Below are positions 11,808 through 23,688 of a stretch of DNA of 64,000 nucleotides, piece after piece (the stretch's first letter is position 1; each line of letters opens with the position of its first letter). The notes below the pieces were generated by a model, which did not search any database, was not told the DNA's origin, and was given only the letters and a program-made list of their open reading frames with translations. The translations under genes were made by a program, and so were the position numbers. Source of the DNA: Adineta ricciae. Its lineage: Eukaryota > Rotifera > Eurotatoria > Adinetida > Adinetidae. The stretch covers positions 186,001 through 250,000 of the forward strand of contig CAJNOJ010000001.1 of assembly GCA_905250025.1 (NCBI GenBank). Direction: 5' to 3'.

Positions 11808-14031
11808 ATGACAAGCAAAGCAGCACGTATCAAATCAACAGCAGCAAATGCTGCAAGTAACGCTGCGAAAAAGACCGACTCAGGTATTAATTATTCCAAC
11901 AGGAAAGAGAAACACAAAGCAATTATAATTATATACTTCTTAATTGATGAAATATTTATTTCAATCTCTTGTTTTTTTTTGTTGTTATTTATTAGCTGAA
12001 CCGTATCATTGCAAAGGAAGATTCTTCGAAGATTTCGATGCGTTATGTCGACAAGCACAAGTTACTTTTATGATTCCAATTTTTCCACGAGCACGAGTGC
12101 CGGGAACTCCAATGGCAACTTCATCAACAACAGAAGTCAAAGACAAGGCGGCTCCGAAAGGTGCGAAAGCAGCTGCCAATAAAGAACGAGAAGCTGCAGC
12201 GGCGGCGGCCGCGGCGGCTGCTGCTCTCCAGCAGCAACAATCACATATAGACGGTGATCTCGGAGAATCCTCTCGTGGTTTGTTCAATCTTAAATATCTT
12301 TTTCTTTTCCTACTCGAACGTGTCCTTTAGAGGAACCAATACCTAAAACATATACTTCTTGTGACCATCTTAAATATTTTACACCGAAAATCCAAGTAGA
12401 AACGGAAAATCCCGATAAACAAGATACTGTGACGGAAATTCATATCCATGCATGGAAAATTGATCGACAAATCTTAGATATCTTCGCTCAATCCTTTCCA
12501 ACACTAGATCGATTACATACACTTAATTTTTGGCACACCGGTTTTACTGATGACACTCTGAAACAATTAGCATCTTTCCTTCCAAAGTGTCCAAACATTC
12601 GCACGTTAGTTCTCGATAATAATCCGATTCCATTCGAGCGCTACGATGTGCTTTTGATGGATGATAACTCTCCGATTGTAAATTTATCTCTTCGACATTG
12701 TCGAATTACCGAGCGTGGTGCTGCATCGATTGCTCAAGGTTTAGGAAATGAACGACGACAAAACAAAAAACTACAAACACTTAATTTAGCGTACAATTCA
12801 TTAGGTGATATCGGTGCTGAATATATTGCACGAGGTTTGAGGTTTAATCGAACATTGCTTGTGCTAAATTTAAGTGCTAATGATATTACTGATCAAGGTG
12901 CTCGAAAACTCGCTGAAGTACTCAGTAAATTTCCATTAACACAAGAAGAATTGGCCTATCGGAGAAAATTAATTCTATATTCATCATCAGAAAACGCCGC
13001 TGGTGCTCATTCAGCGCGGCGAGGAGATCGACGAACGTCGTTCAATTCAAGTCCAACAGGTGTGTCGAGAAAGAAATCAGGCTTGGCAGCCGCGACATTA
13101 CCCGCCAAGATCAAAGGTGGAACGGGTACAACGGGTGGCAAAGTTTGTCTCTTGAAAGGTTTTATTCAAACATTGTTTTTTCGTGAATAGGCTGATGGTA
13201 AAGAAACCTTGAAAGCACCAAAAAAAGAAGATAAGGCCGCGAAGAACAACGCAACCATCGCTGCTAGTAAAACGGCCAAAGGTCCTGCTGGTAAACCAAG
13301 TACCGAAAAAAATCCGAAACTATCGAGTACAATGAAAGCTTCGGATAAGAACGCAGGAAATCGTTCGGCGACACAAAGTGAAACTGAAGTAAATCATTTC
13401 GTTTTTCTTTCTCAACTTGTTTCTTATCAGAGCTCTTTATGCTTTACATATTTGCACAATGATGTTGTATTTTCTTTATGACTATTGCAATTTTTTACAG
13501 TTCAATCTCGGCGAAGGTATTCCATTACTTGATCCGAATGCCGTGCTAGTCGATGATGATTTTGTTCTCCCGGGAAATCGTTGTTTACTTAGTTTAAATC
13601 TAACAAGTAAAAAATGACTTGTTTTCAAAGTTATGAAATTTATCTTTCATTTTCAATAGAAAATCACATATCTGCAACAGGCGTCGAACATTTTCTTCAA
13701 GCAATACGATATCAAAAGACGTTTGCTGATTTAAATTATTCGACACGAAATTCTTCATCAGCTGGGAACCCAGCGAATCCCAGTCAAGGTCTTCTTCGAC
13801 TTGAATTACAGGTAAATCGAAAAGAGGAACCGCCTTTAAGTACTCTTGTTTCTTCTCTTTCAGCGCAATGATTTTGTTACTTCCGAATGTGAAGCTTTCG
13901 AAAAGATTCAAAACTTGCTCAAAAACCGTCGTGAACCTATTTTCAAAAGCAAAGAACCTGAAGAGATTCCAACCAGTGGCAGAGAAACGGCTGGCGCTTC
14001 CCATTCAAAAACCCGCACAGGTTCCTATTAA
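11808..14031 (+). CDS. LRRC71: Leucine-rich repeat-containing protein 71
   Basis: Exons: 11808-11883, 11996-12274, 12331-13142, 13191-13388, 13501-13606, 13660-13811, 13864-14031, giving 596 aa (human 559). Recognition rests on the order of conserved blocks. These are YHCKGRFFEDFDALC, the YFTPKIQVE segment, IHIHAWKIDRQIL, then ribonuclease-inhibitor-type repeats (VNLSLRHCRITERGAASIA, LQTLNLAYNSLGDIGAEYI, LLVLNLSANDITDQGARKLAEVL). A basic low-complexity linker (Lys, Ala, Gly) follows. The C-terminal block has VLPGNRCLLSLNL and ENHISATGVEHFLQAI. LRRC71 is associated with motile cilia in animals, which fits a ciliated invertebrate. An alanine run of about 11 residues near residue 80 is unusual. 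The last exon may instead be spliced near 14017, so the C-terminus is the least certain part. Confidence 0.88.
12193..12235 (+). repeat. GCN trinucleotide run encoding polyalanine
   Basis: A GC-rich run of alanine codons inside LRRC71 exon 2, followed by CAG/CAA glutamine codons. It stands out against the AT-rich surroundings. Mixed GCT, GCA, GCG and GCC codons suggest it is not a pure slippage tract. Confidence 0.8.
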
Positions 14032-14539
14032 AACAAAAAACATTTCATACCAAAAAATACCGAACTTGTCGTTGTCTTCTAGGAACGAAACATTGAACGA
14101 ACGCTTGTGAGACCAGCTTTCGTGATAATCTCAAAAAATGCATTCAATCTCGATTTGAGGACTATCACAAGAACTGGCCACATTTCGAAACTTTCCAACA
14201 AGCGTTTCATCTTCTAAACTTACTATTTCATCTGTTGTTCGTCGTCGCATTTCGTTTATCACCCTTCTCTTCTCTCTCTCTCGCATGATATATTTATTCC
14301 TCACCACACATATACAAAGTAAAAGAGTCTTATCTTAAGTGCACAACAATCTTTCTCTCTCTCTCGGATGATGACAGTCAGTCGCTTTTTTTTTCGTCGT
14401 CGTCGTTTAGCCTTCGCGTTTTTTCTCTTCTCTTACTTACACAGATATACACGAAAAATGAAAATGTGTGCGTGTGGGTTTTTCAGGATAAAAAACGAAA
14501 CGAATACTTATTTCATGTATGAGAAATATTTGATTCTGT

Positions 14540-14575
<36 letters not shown>

Positions 14576-15808
14576 AAAAGTCGAAAAAGACGTGCAAATG
14601 AAGATATGTTATGAAAACGAAGGAACGAGAAAAATGATAATTCACAATGATAACAGCTATATTACTTAACGCAGGTGATCTATTTACTTTTCGAATGTGA
14701 AGACAGCTGAGACGATAAAAACGAGAGAGAGAATTATATCATAAAATCGACAAACTTCTTTTTTTTATAAGGCTATTGAGACAACAAAGGCCTTTTGAAA
14801 TGAAGAAGAAGAAGAAAGACGACGATGAAGAATTGATTTTATTGTCGTTGTTATTGAGATGAGCACTTAAACTATATCAAATATGCAAGAAGCTAATCCT
14901 TTGGTTAAATAATCGTTCGATTTATCTGAACAAAATGATGATTAATCAGATTGTCAATGAATATCACATGAGAATTTCACTATTCAGATGCATTTTTTCA
15001 TTGTTAATGAGAAAATGATTCGATTGTATGTTTTTCTTGACCGGCAGATATGCGAATTTTAAGAACGAACATTGTTGAAAGTCAGTGATTGATAAATTTC
15101 TCGTTATCAGTTGATCGAGTGTCGTTAGAATCGATGATTTTGTCATGTTTATTAGATGCATTCGAATGTTTTGAACAACAAATCGATTTATGTATGTACG
15201 ATTTCATATGACAGAAGTGTTTTATCAAGAGTTAAGTGAATTATGTAATCGTAGAGAGATATTCGTTGATTAAATTTCAAATGATATTCGAGATTTCGAA
15301 GTGCGAACATAATCGTTGTGACGCACATTGATTCTGCAGAATTTTTATTAAGAAAATGGAAGTTGTATTGCAATTATCTATGGGATATCTACGAGAATAA
15401 TGTTCAAAGACTTTAATTCGATGAAAAACTACATGAATCCTGGTTTCTTGCCATTCAGAACATTGACTGTGAGGTAATGATGCACTCTTATGTAGGAAAT
15501 GATTTCCTATTGGATGATAATTATCTTCATAATAATAGAAAAACATCTTTTTAGGTGTTTTTCTCTCGATGAGATACGAGATTTCGTTTTAGAATTGCAC
15601 GATTGAATTTTGGATGTAAATCAATGATGAAAACGGTGATTTTATACTAAAGATTTTTTTTTCTTGTTTTCCTTTCACTTTTTGGAATACAGACAGTGAA
15701 AACAACACAAACAGAAAGATGACACCGGTAAAACTGGTTGTATAAGAGAAAAACTAAAAGCTTGAGATATACTAAATTTTTGTCTGCTCCAGTTGAATTT
15801 CAAGTCGC
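14032..15808. other. Gene-free interval rich in simple sequence
   Basis: Follows LRRC71 and precedes the minus-strand NDPK gene. It contains CT-rich patches near 14268-14285 and 14350-14365 and a GA microsatellite. Open frames at 14964-15161, 15188-15373 and 15277-15546 (minus) show no motif. Confidence 0.5.
14541..14570. repeat. (GA)n microsatellite
   Basis: About 15 perfect GA dinucleotides followed by an A run. Confidence 0.95.
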
Positions 15809-16448
15809 TTATTCATAGATCCATCGTTCAGCAGTGTGTGGCCAGTTAGCGATTTCATCTGGACGGAACCATAAGTCAATTTCACGTTTGGCGGCTTTGT
15901 CGGAATCGCTACCATGAACAATGTTACTAAAATTTCCAAAAAAATCCCGATCAATCAACAAACTTCGACGAAAAATTCTCTTCCTTACCGTCCGGTAACA
16001 ATAGCGTAGTCACCACGGATGGTACCAGGTTCAGATTTAGCGGGGTCAGTAGCACCAAGCATCTTACGACCAACTGTGATAACGTTTAAACCTTCCCAAA
16101 CCTACAAAGATCAGAACATAGAATTTTTTTCTAAAAGTATAGCTTCAATGCATCGTCATACCATAGCAACGACTGGTCCACTGCCGATGTAGGATAAAAG
16201 TGGTTCGTAGAATTTCTTGCCTTTGTGTTCTTCGTAGTGGCTTTCGAGTAAAGCTCGTGGGGCCTAAAAAGAAAGTTGTTTAGTTTCACAATACAAACTC
16301 GATTTGAGGAAACTATTACTTGGATCATTTTAAGGGCAACGAGTTTGTAACCACGTTGTTCAAAACGGCGAAGGATATCACCGACAAGTCCTCGTTGGAC
16401 ACCATCGGGTTTAATCATGATAAATGAACGTTCATTAGCATCAGCCAT
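15809..16448 (-). CDS. Nucleoside diphosphate kinase
   Basis: Transfers the gamma phosphate between nucleoside di- and triphosphates through a phosphohistidine. Exons in coding order: 16320-16448, 16162-16263, 15989-16101, 15809-15926. This gives 153 aa, the usual length of group I NDPKs. [20 protein letters not shown] starts the protein. RNIVHGSDS carries the active-site histidine (about residue 119), and the protein ends AERWIYE. It is an NME1/NME2-type enzyme, and the exact orthologue cannot be set from this alone. Confidence 0.95.
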
Positions 16449-16800
16449 TTTTTCCGAATGAAGGTTTGACGACGTTAATTGATCGAAAATCTACAAGTAA
16501 ATTTTCAAATTATTCACAAAATCTTCCACTGATGATCGGCCTCTATTTTCATTTCATCACAACGTTTACTTTACAGAATGTCTTTTACACAGAGTGAAAG
16601 TTTAAGAATATAAGAGAGAAAAACAAGCATTATAGAAGTGTGTAACCCCTTTTCTCTTGGAGAAAAAAAAACAAAACGAAGTGGAGGGTTCGGAGTGCGA
16701 TAGAAAAGACGAGAAAGAAAGAAAGAAAAATAAAATGTCTACTCAGCTGGCTAGAGGACAACAATATATACACGTGCTGACGTGTACACCAGCAGCATCG

Positions 16801-17052
16801 TCAAACTAATGAAATCGATCCACTGCCGTTCGGAATAGATTCCTCCACTAACACTTTCTACAATAGATGGCAATAAATTCTAAAACCAAATAAACTAACC
16901 TTTCCATCGCCGTCGGTACACGATGTATCGTCATTTGATTGTTGTGAACATTGTTCTTGTTGCTCATCAACGTAAACATTCGCTGTCGATGGATCACAAC
17001 AACTGTGTGTGATTAAAGTTAATGTGATTAATAAAACAATCAGACCGAACAT
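16801..17052 (-). CDS. Small secreted protein, two exons
   Basis: Start at 17052 gives a clear signal peptide (MFGLIVLLITLTLITHSCC) and an acidic, glutamine-rich mature peptide with further cysteines. Exons 16900-17052 and 16801-16857 join in phase 0 across a 42-base GT-AG intron and give 69 aa. No family recognised. An ATG 45 bases upstream is in frame but would bury the signal peptide. The second exon is inferred from splice signals only. Confidence 0.45.
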
Positions 17053-17521
17053 AATTTTTTCACTCTCTTCCGAGAAATATCTAACATACAAATGCAATAG
17101 TTGGTCACAGATGCATTTCTGAAGAAGAGAAAAGGAAAAAAGCGGGGTGATACGATCGATTCACTCGTGATGGAGCAGTCTAAGTCAGAAGATATAAATA
17201 TCTTCGTTTAATTGAAGATAATCAGCTTTTTCTTTTTATAGAATATGACAAGAACGAGGGTTTTGCTTTTAATTCGTTGTTTATTCTTTTATAATTAGAA
17301 TTGAACTCATTATTCATATGCACATAATGAAAATAAACAAGAAGAGCTTTGCAGATGCCATTCAACAATCTTTGTTTTATTAAACATCCGACCGCAAACA
17401 TGTTGATCATCGCTGCGATCTCTTTTATAGTTTTTTTTTTCAAATATCTAAACAAGTGAAAATAAAAAGCAACAGTCCGTATAGATACATAACATCGACA
17501 TCGTTTTCTACCTTTGATTGT
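17053..17521. other. No gene seen
   Basis: Short AT-rich interval between two minus-strand genes. A 77-codon minus frame at 17222-17455 has no signature. Confidence 0.4.
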
Positions 17522-18529
17522 TCATCTTCCGCTAGAAAGGAAACATATAAGATCTCTGCGATGAGTGAAGACGGCGACTTACACGAGATAAGGATCCATT
17601 TCAGCTGGATATGGATACGATTTGACTTTTCGAGATTCGAGCATTTGATGAATGAAATCAATTGAAATCGGCCCGTCAACCGAATGTTTCCAGCGTTTAG
17701 AAAATCGTGTTTGTGGACGATTCAAGCAGAATTGTCTATAAAAAAAAGTTTCCTTCAACAAGAACGAAATTGTTTCGACAATATTCACATACGATAGTTC
17801 ATTGATACGAATAGCTGCAGAGATTTCATCCTTCTTTTCATATTGCGACAGATCACTAAAATCAAATGATATGCTTTCATTCTATTCGAATGACTCTTTA
17901 CCGTTTAGAAACTTCTTCACATGATTCGAAGAGATTGAACGCAGGCGGTTCTCCATGCTCTTTGATAAAAACACTGATGAAATTTGTCATCTCTTCCGAA
18001 TCTTTTGTTATACTAAACAATAGGTATTCTGTCGAGTTTGATACGCATTCAGAACTCAACATGGTTACCTGCATAAGTAAGCATGAAAGTCATGTTTTTT
18101 GGAACCACTCGTTTCCGTTCCGCTTTTAGTCAGTGGTTCATTATGATGATTATGGTGAATTTTATGGCTTGTAGATAGAAAACGATTCATATCAGGAAAT
18201 GGCATTGCAAAGCGTTTTTCTCTAAACAAAAGCGATTCAATCAAATTTTAACGAGTTGGTCATTAGTAACGTACGTTGAAGTCATTGTCTTCGATGTAGG
18301 TTTTTGTTTTTGTGGTAATCTAACGAAAATTTGTTTGAAACAGATAGATCAAAAGATTTCCTCCAACTTACTGTGAAACATATGAACAAAGTTGATCAAT
18401 TTGACTAGGGGAGAGATTAGCAAGACTAAAAAGACGATTTGTCAATGAAATTTGTTGATAAAAGAGACACACTTACTTAGTAGAAACAGTCAATGGGTAA
18501 GTGTAAATTGAATCTTTAATTGTTAACAT
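17522..18529 (-). CDS. Unrecognised eight-exon gene
   Basis: Eight exons join with fully consistent phases (all introns between phase-2 positions) and give 221 aa. In coding order: 18477-18529, 18372-18425, 18275-18319, 18069-18221, 17902-18012, 17793-17855, 17583-17735, 17522-17555. The start is MLTIKDSIYTYPL. The middle contains EKRFAMPFPDMNRFL, a His-rich linker, then HAYLCSITKDSEEMTNF and FIKEHGEPPAFNLFE. The C-terminal third has QTRFSKRWKHSVDGPISI. A nearer acceptor gives an alternative last exon of 10 bases (17522-17531) that ends at the same stop. There is no signal peptide or membrane span. I do not recognise the family, and the evidence for a real gene is the phase agreement over seven introns. 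Confidence 0.6.
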
Positions 18530-20726
18530 AAAAATACATGAGAAAACAATAGTAAAGAAGTTCATGGTGTAGTATTTCAAGAATAAAAAATATTAATCTA
18601 AAGTAAAGAAGAATTCTTCTCTTTCTTAGAAATATAAAAATGTGAAAGAAGTTAAAACATATATTTCCGTAGATGAAGTCGCTTTTTATCACGGAATTTT
18701 TCGTCATTATCGAAGATATGTTATGTTCTTTCAATGATAGGAAAATCGTGCATAATTTTTCTACTAATTTCTGTTTCTTCCATACCTGAGCGTAAATATT
18801 AAATAAAAAAAAATACGTAGAACAATTGTTTTGTTTCGTAAAGAAATCTCACCCACTTTATTGATCAATCTTTGACGTCAATCGACGAGTTTAATTTGTC
18901 TATAAATTAACATAAAATATTAATTTAATTAAACATACAAATATGTGTAAATATACCTTCGTTAACAACTTCTGGAGATGTCTTGTCAATGTTTTCACAG
19001 AGACTATTTCGAAGTTAGTGACAAGCATTAATCAATTGACAATTATCTAAAAATGCAAGTCAAGCAAAATGGAAAAATTCCTAGCTATTATGTAAGTTAA
19101 AGACTCTATGAAGAGAAAAAGAGAGAGAGAGAACATATAGTTTAGAGAAAAACATATAATTTAGTTCGATGCAAATCTAAATGAGTTATCTGAAACAGCC
19201 TGTTTCCCACGCCTCCCACGTATTGACGAACAGCTGTAGATTTCAATCAGATGTCTAACGATACCTGATAAAAAAATAAGTGCTAATCCTGTCGAGTTGT
19301 TATCGACGGTCATGGCAATATTACTATTTATGGCAATTTCAACGCGAGAAAATATTTGATCTATTCACTCTAAACATGACGTATTCAATTGGTAGAAAAA
19401 TTCGGTGACATATGATTTTTGAGAAGTGAAAACACCTGTTAAACGCATGCTTTTTCTACTCACCAGACTATGCATGACTTAGCAGACCAAAACCACGAGT
19501 AATGAAAATATGCTTTGAGTAAAAAAACAATCTTGCTTGTAGCTCAGAGCATCTGAGTTAAAGAAACACCAGTAATCTCTTTCGTAGTAGTTTTTACTTT
19601 ATATCTATTAATTAAAAAGGAAGTAGGAACGGCGTATCCGCTGTATTCTTCTACATGAAATCACAGGAACCATGAGCATCCTTTCCTCTTCTGTGTGAAG
19701 AATTCTTATCGGATGCCTGGGTGTCATTCACAATTTCGACGGAAAACTTGTTGTTTTCGACACAAAGAAGTTGACATATGCCATGATATTCATGATCTAT
19801 GAAAGTATTGCTCGTTTGGTATAATCAACAGATATTCAGTTCCATGTCTACATTGAACAGATCCATGATTGACACGAAGCAAAGAAATTCCACAGTTAAT
19901 TTTGTTTCTTTATAAAATTATGAAAAGTAATTTGACAGAGTTGATTCGGTGGAAAAGGTTATAGAGATGTAACAACGACAATGATGTAATACAACTGAAA
20001 AACAAATCGATGCGATCTATTGAACTTACTTGGGCTTAACTAAAACGACAGATTTTCTTTGTATGACAGTTTGCCAGAGAGGAGCAGTGGCTCTATATAG
20101 ATAACATAACACTCTCTTCATTGAATTTATTTTCAATTGCAAATGTGTGCAGTGTCAGTGCCAAAAAGTTCATTAATTTATGACGATGTGAGTATAATTA
20201 AGATACAAATGTAGGCTGCAATGAATGAATAACATTACAATGAAAATAAGCTAACATTTGTATTCTTCTCATTCAAGGTTTTTACTACACAATCTATCGG
20301 TATATATAGATAGATAGATAGATAGATATTCCATTAGCAAGAGATTGAAGTGTTTATATCATGGGAAATAACGCCTTTTCTTTAGGGATATGTAGCTGTC
20401 AGAAGTCTCACTAGTACCGCTCAAATTAGAAGATGTCACCTTGAATCACGTACTTTCGGTCTGAAATTTGCATACGACACTTTGACGTCGTTGTTATTGA
20501 GTAGGAATTTTATCAGAGTATTATCTAGTGTTCTGAGGCAAGTATCAAAACTGAGTTATTTATAACATCGTAATTGTATATATAATTCAAAAGATTTTCA
20601 CAGTTGATGTCATCTGAGGCGTCAATTTGACACTCGGATTGGTTGAGAAGTAATGTACTTATGTTTCTATTTAATCTCAAGTAGTGTTCTCAAGAATAGT
20701 TTTATTTTTTGAAGAAAAAAAAAGTT
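18530..20726. other. Gene-free interval of 2.2 kb
   Basis: AT-rich with no reading frame of note except a hydrophobic 72-codon minus frame at 18516-18734 that overlaps the start of the previous gene in another frame. It contains a TAGA microsatellite. Confidence 0.55.
20303..20328. repeat. (TAGA)n microsatellite
   Basis: About five TAGA/GATA units following a short TA run. Confidence 0.9.
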
Positions 20727-21846
20727 TTAAAATTTCTCTACATATGGGCGGACATCAAGTTCTTGGGTCCATGTTGACCGAGGTTGAACATGTAATTGCC
20801 AATATGTTTCAGCAATCTGAAAAAAGAAGAGAAACTCTCATAGATCCGTTCTAAAAAGGAAAATATACAGCCGTACCGCATCGCTATTTAAAAACGAATC
20901 GATATCCTTGTCAGGTTGATCTAAGAAGAGAAAGTATAGATTTCGTACAAAAGAATAGAGAATAAGTATTACCTTTAACTTGTCGAGGCGTATTGATTTG
21001 GCCGTCGATGATAACATGAGCGACATGAATACCTTGTGGACCCAACTCACGTGCCATTGATTGTGCTAAAGCACGAAGAGCAAATTTTGGCGCAGCGAGA
21101 CAAGCAAATTTCGATGAACCGCGAAGACTGGCTGTGGCACCTGTGAATAAAATTGTTCCTTTTCCATTTTTAACCATTGCCGGCAAAACCTAAAATACAT
21201 CCTGTTCGCAATTCATGCCATTTTCTCTTGACTTACCTCTTGGCTAGCTGCTAAAGCACCAACGACGCTGATATTCAATGCATTTTGAAGTTCTTCCGGT
21301 TTCAAATCCAAAATACTTTCTTTATAGAGACAACGAGATGTGAAAATGCAATTCAACGAAATTCATTCATTTACTGTAAATAAATCCACTTGGATTGTAA
21401 AGTAAAACTTCAGGATCGTCGCCAAGCTTTGTTCGAATGGTATTGAAAGCATTTTTGATCGATGAAACATCACTTGCGTCACCTTTCACACTCAAAACTA
21501 GAAGAATAGAAATTTTCTTCTTTATAAGCACATATGAAGGTACAAGAACAAACAACAACCACCTGTATGACCCTGTTGTTCAAGTTCTTTTTGTAATGTT
21601 TCTAAATTGCTTTCATTTCGTGCAATGAGTCCAATAGAATAACCACCGGTAGCAAATCTGGCAAAAATCAATCAAAACTCGAAATGAAAGTGAACAGGAA
21701 GAAGTAAAAGATTATTTACCGTCTGGCCAATGATGCTCCTAAGCCTGGACCGACACCTATTGTGTAAAAAATGAAAATTGATCAATTATTCAATATTTCA
21801 TCGGTATGTTACCAATAACTACCGCAATCGGTTTCTTTGCAGCCAT
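20727..21846 (-). CDS. Short-chain dehydrogenase/reductase family protein, eight exons
   Basis: Exons in coding order: 21813-21846, 21720-21756, 21563-21657, 21375-21497, 21237-21319, 20973-21189, 20877-20920, 20727-20816; 240 aa, all phases agree. The start MAAKKPIAVVIGVGPGLGAS carries the glycine-rich nucleotide-binding loop. LLYNPSGF sits where NAG usually is. KGTILFTGATASLRG holds the position of the catalytic serine region. The usual YxxxK reads LAAPK, so the catalytic tyrosine is absent. FALRALAQSMARELGPQGIHV and VIIDGQI are typical of a bacterial-like SDR subgroup. Substrate unknown. Missing tyrosine suggests altered chemistry or binding only. Confidence 0.88.
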
Positions 21847-22584
21847 TTATTTCTATCTCAAAATCATGTACAAGACTAACGATTACTTATTTATATAGAG
21901 CAAGTCAAAAGTGCATTGTCATGTTATGATGACGTATGCATATTATGTATGTTATCAGTTAACGCGCATTTTCTTGTCATTTAATGCAAGTTAGAAGTAT
22001 AAAATTATTTTCAATATGCAAACATATGAATGACCAATTCAATAATTTAAATGAGTAGCTATCTGCTGTGAAAAAAGACGTTTCATCGACTATCTAATAA
22101 TAAGTAATGAAATACCGGAGGAATGTGTTTTGAATTGTACTGTATCGTATGATTATGGTTTCTTTCTCCGAGAAGATCATGCGTCTGATTACAGACATAA
22201 CACATCTGACGCAGAGTATTTTAATCACTTCGATAGTCATTAATATTCGAGAAAGGGAAAGATGTTCAGTGGAGTAAAGTTTTTTTTTCTTTTAACGGTT
22301 ACTGTTGTATTGATGTACTTTCGTCTGTCTTAGTTTTTATTTATATTAAGGAAGATTTTTGTCCTAGAAAGAGGTTCCATAGACGTCAATTGTATTTCTA
22401 AGAGGCAAAAAACATCCACGAAAGCATGCAGATTATATGTAGAATAGAATCTTCTTGAATGTGTTTTCAAAAGTAGGGACAATTGAAATTTTCTACTTTA
22501 ATTCTTATAAGAATATTATCTTTATGATGAAATAAAGATACAAAACAATATTGCCGTGTTGAAAACTCGAAAATTAAAGAAAAT
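21847..22584. other. Intergenic interval
   Basis: No supported gene. It would hold the promoter of the SDR gene and the 3' region of the first hydrolase. Confidence 0.5.
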
Positions 22585-23541
22585 TTATTGATTTTCTCTA
22601 ATGAAATCTTTCACTAATTTGATAGCTATATTCGGTTGTTCCATTGGAAATAGATGTTTACTACTTTCTAATAACAAATCCTTTCCTTTCCTAAAGTATT
22701 TCACAAGATCAGGTGCTGTTGGAGATTGATCTAATGCAAGCACAGATTCACCGGGTAAAATTCGTGCTATTTGGATTGGAATATCATGAATGTGTTTGGA
22801 TTGTTCAATTAACGGATAAATATTCGTATCCGGATGTATACCAGACTGATAAATTGATGCTTCACCTTCAGGTGAACAATTAAGTTTACAATTATCATCC
22901 AGAGCGTAAATACAATAATTACGAAGAACGTCTTTTGGCCATTTAGAGAATGTTCCTCGTTTTTCCAATCGTGATATCATATCTTCAACAGATGACCATT
23001 GATTTTTTCGTCGGAATATATAATCCGTAGTTGATTTATCAATATTTTCATGTTCATATATCGAACGAGGAATAATCACAGGATCAATTAAAAGTAAACT
23101 GTGAAATAAACGTTTTTGTGCTATGACTGCTGCGTATGTTAATGCATAACCACCAACAGAATGACCAATACCGATCAGATTTTTACTCGAAAGATTCAAT
23201 GTTTCAATAAACTGTAGAACATCTTCACCAAACCATGGAAAACGATACGGAGGTGGATGTTGTTGTGATCGTCCGTGACCTCGAAAGTCTAAAGCAATGA
23301 CATGGTACCCTCGCAATGCATTATTAATGATACGATCGTAACATCGTCCATGAAACGAAGCGGCATGGCAAAACAGAACGGTTGGCTGATGTCCTGTCCA
23401 TTCCCAGTAATGTAGTTTAAGAGAGTCAGATTTTGTTTCGCCGCTGTGTGCAACTACAGGACGATTTTTTAAAGTGAGAAAGTGACTGGTAGGATTTGAC
23501 GACAGCATTCGTCGAAAGGAGTGTGAAATAGAAGAGATCAT
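22585..23541 (-). CDS. Alpha/beta hydrolase, tandem copy 1, intronless
   Basis: 318 aa in one exon. LHYWEWTGHQPTVLFCHAAS gives the first strands and the oxyanion region. The nucleophile is Ser128 in the GHSVGG elbow, LLIDPVI follows, and the histidine lies near residue 299 in HLFPMEQP. An aspartate in LDQSPTAPDL is the likely acid. Substrate unknown; the fold includes esterases, epoxide hydrolases and haloperoxidase-like enzymes. A paralogue lies 147 bases upstream on the same strand. Having no intron in about 950 bases is unlike most neighbours. Confidence 0.85.
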   Translation of the reverse strand: MISSISHSFRRMLSSNPTSHFLTLKNRPVVAHSGETKSDSLKLHYWEWTGHQPTVLFCHAASFHGRCYDRIINNALRGYHVIALDFRGHGRSQQHPPPYRFPWFGEDVLQFIETLNLSSKNLIGIGHSVGGYALTYAAVIAQKRLFHSLLLIDPVIIPRSIYEHENIDKSTTDYIFRRKNQWSSVEDMISRLEKRGTFSKWPKDVLRNYCIYALDDNCKLNCSPEGEASIYQSGIHPDTNIYPLIEQSKHIHDIPIQIARILPGESVLALDQSPTAPDLVKYFRKGKDLLLESSKHLFPMEQPNIAIKLVKDFIRENQ

Positions 23542-23688
23542 CTCGTTCTGAAAAAAGGAACACGTTGAAGAATAGAATGAATAATCATATTGTGAATTAT
23601 TTAGATGTATGAAGAGAAATCAACACAATACAAAATATCAATTTAAAATGCATAGATAATAAAACAGTGTATTCGTATGACGAATGTG

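Noticed and set aside
16858-17097. Longer 79-codon version of the small secreted protein starting at 17097
   Set aside because: It would place 15 polar residues before the signal peptide and read through a good splice donor. The start at 17052 is better.
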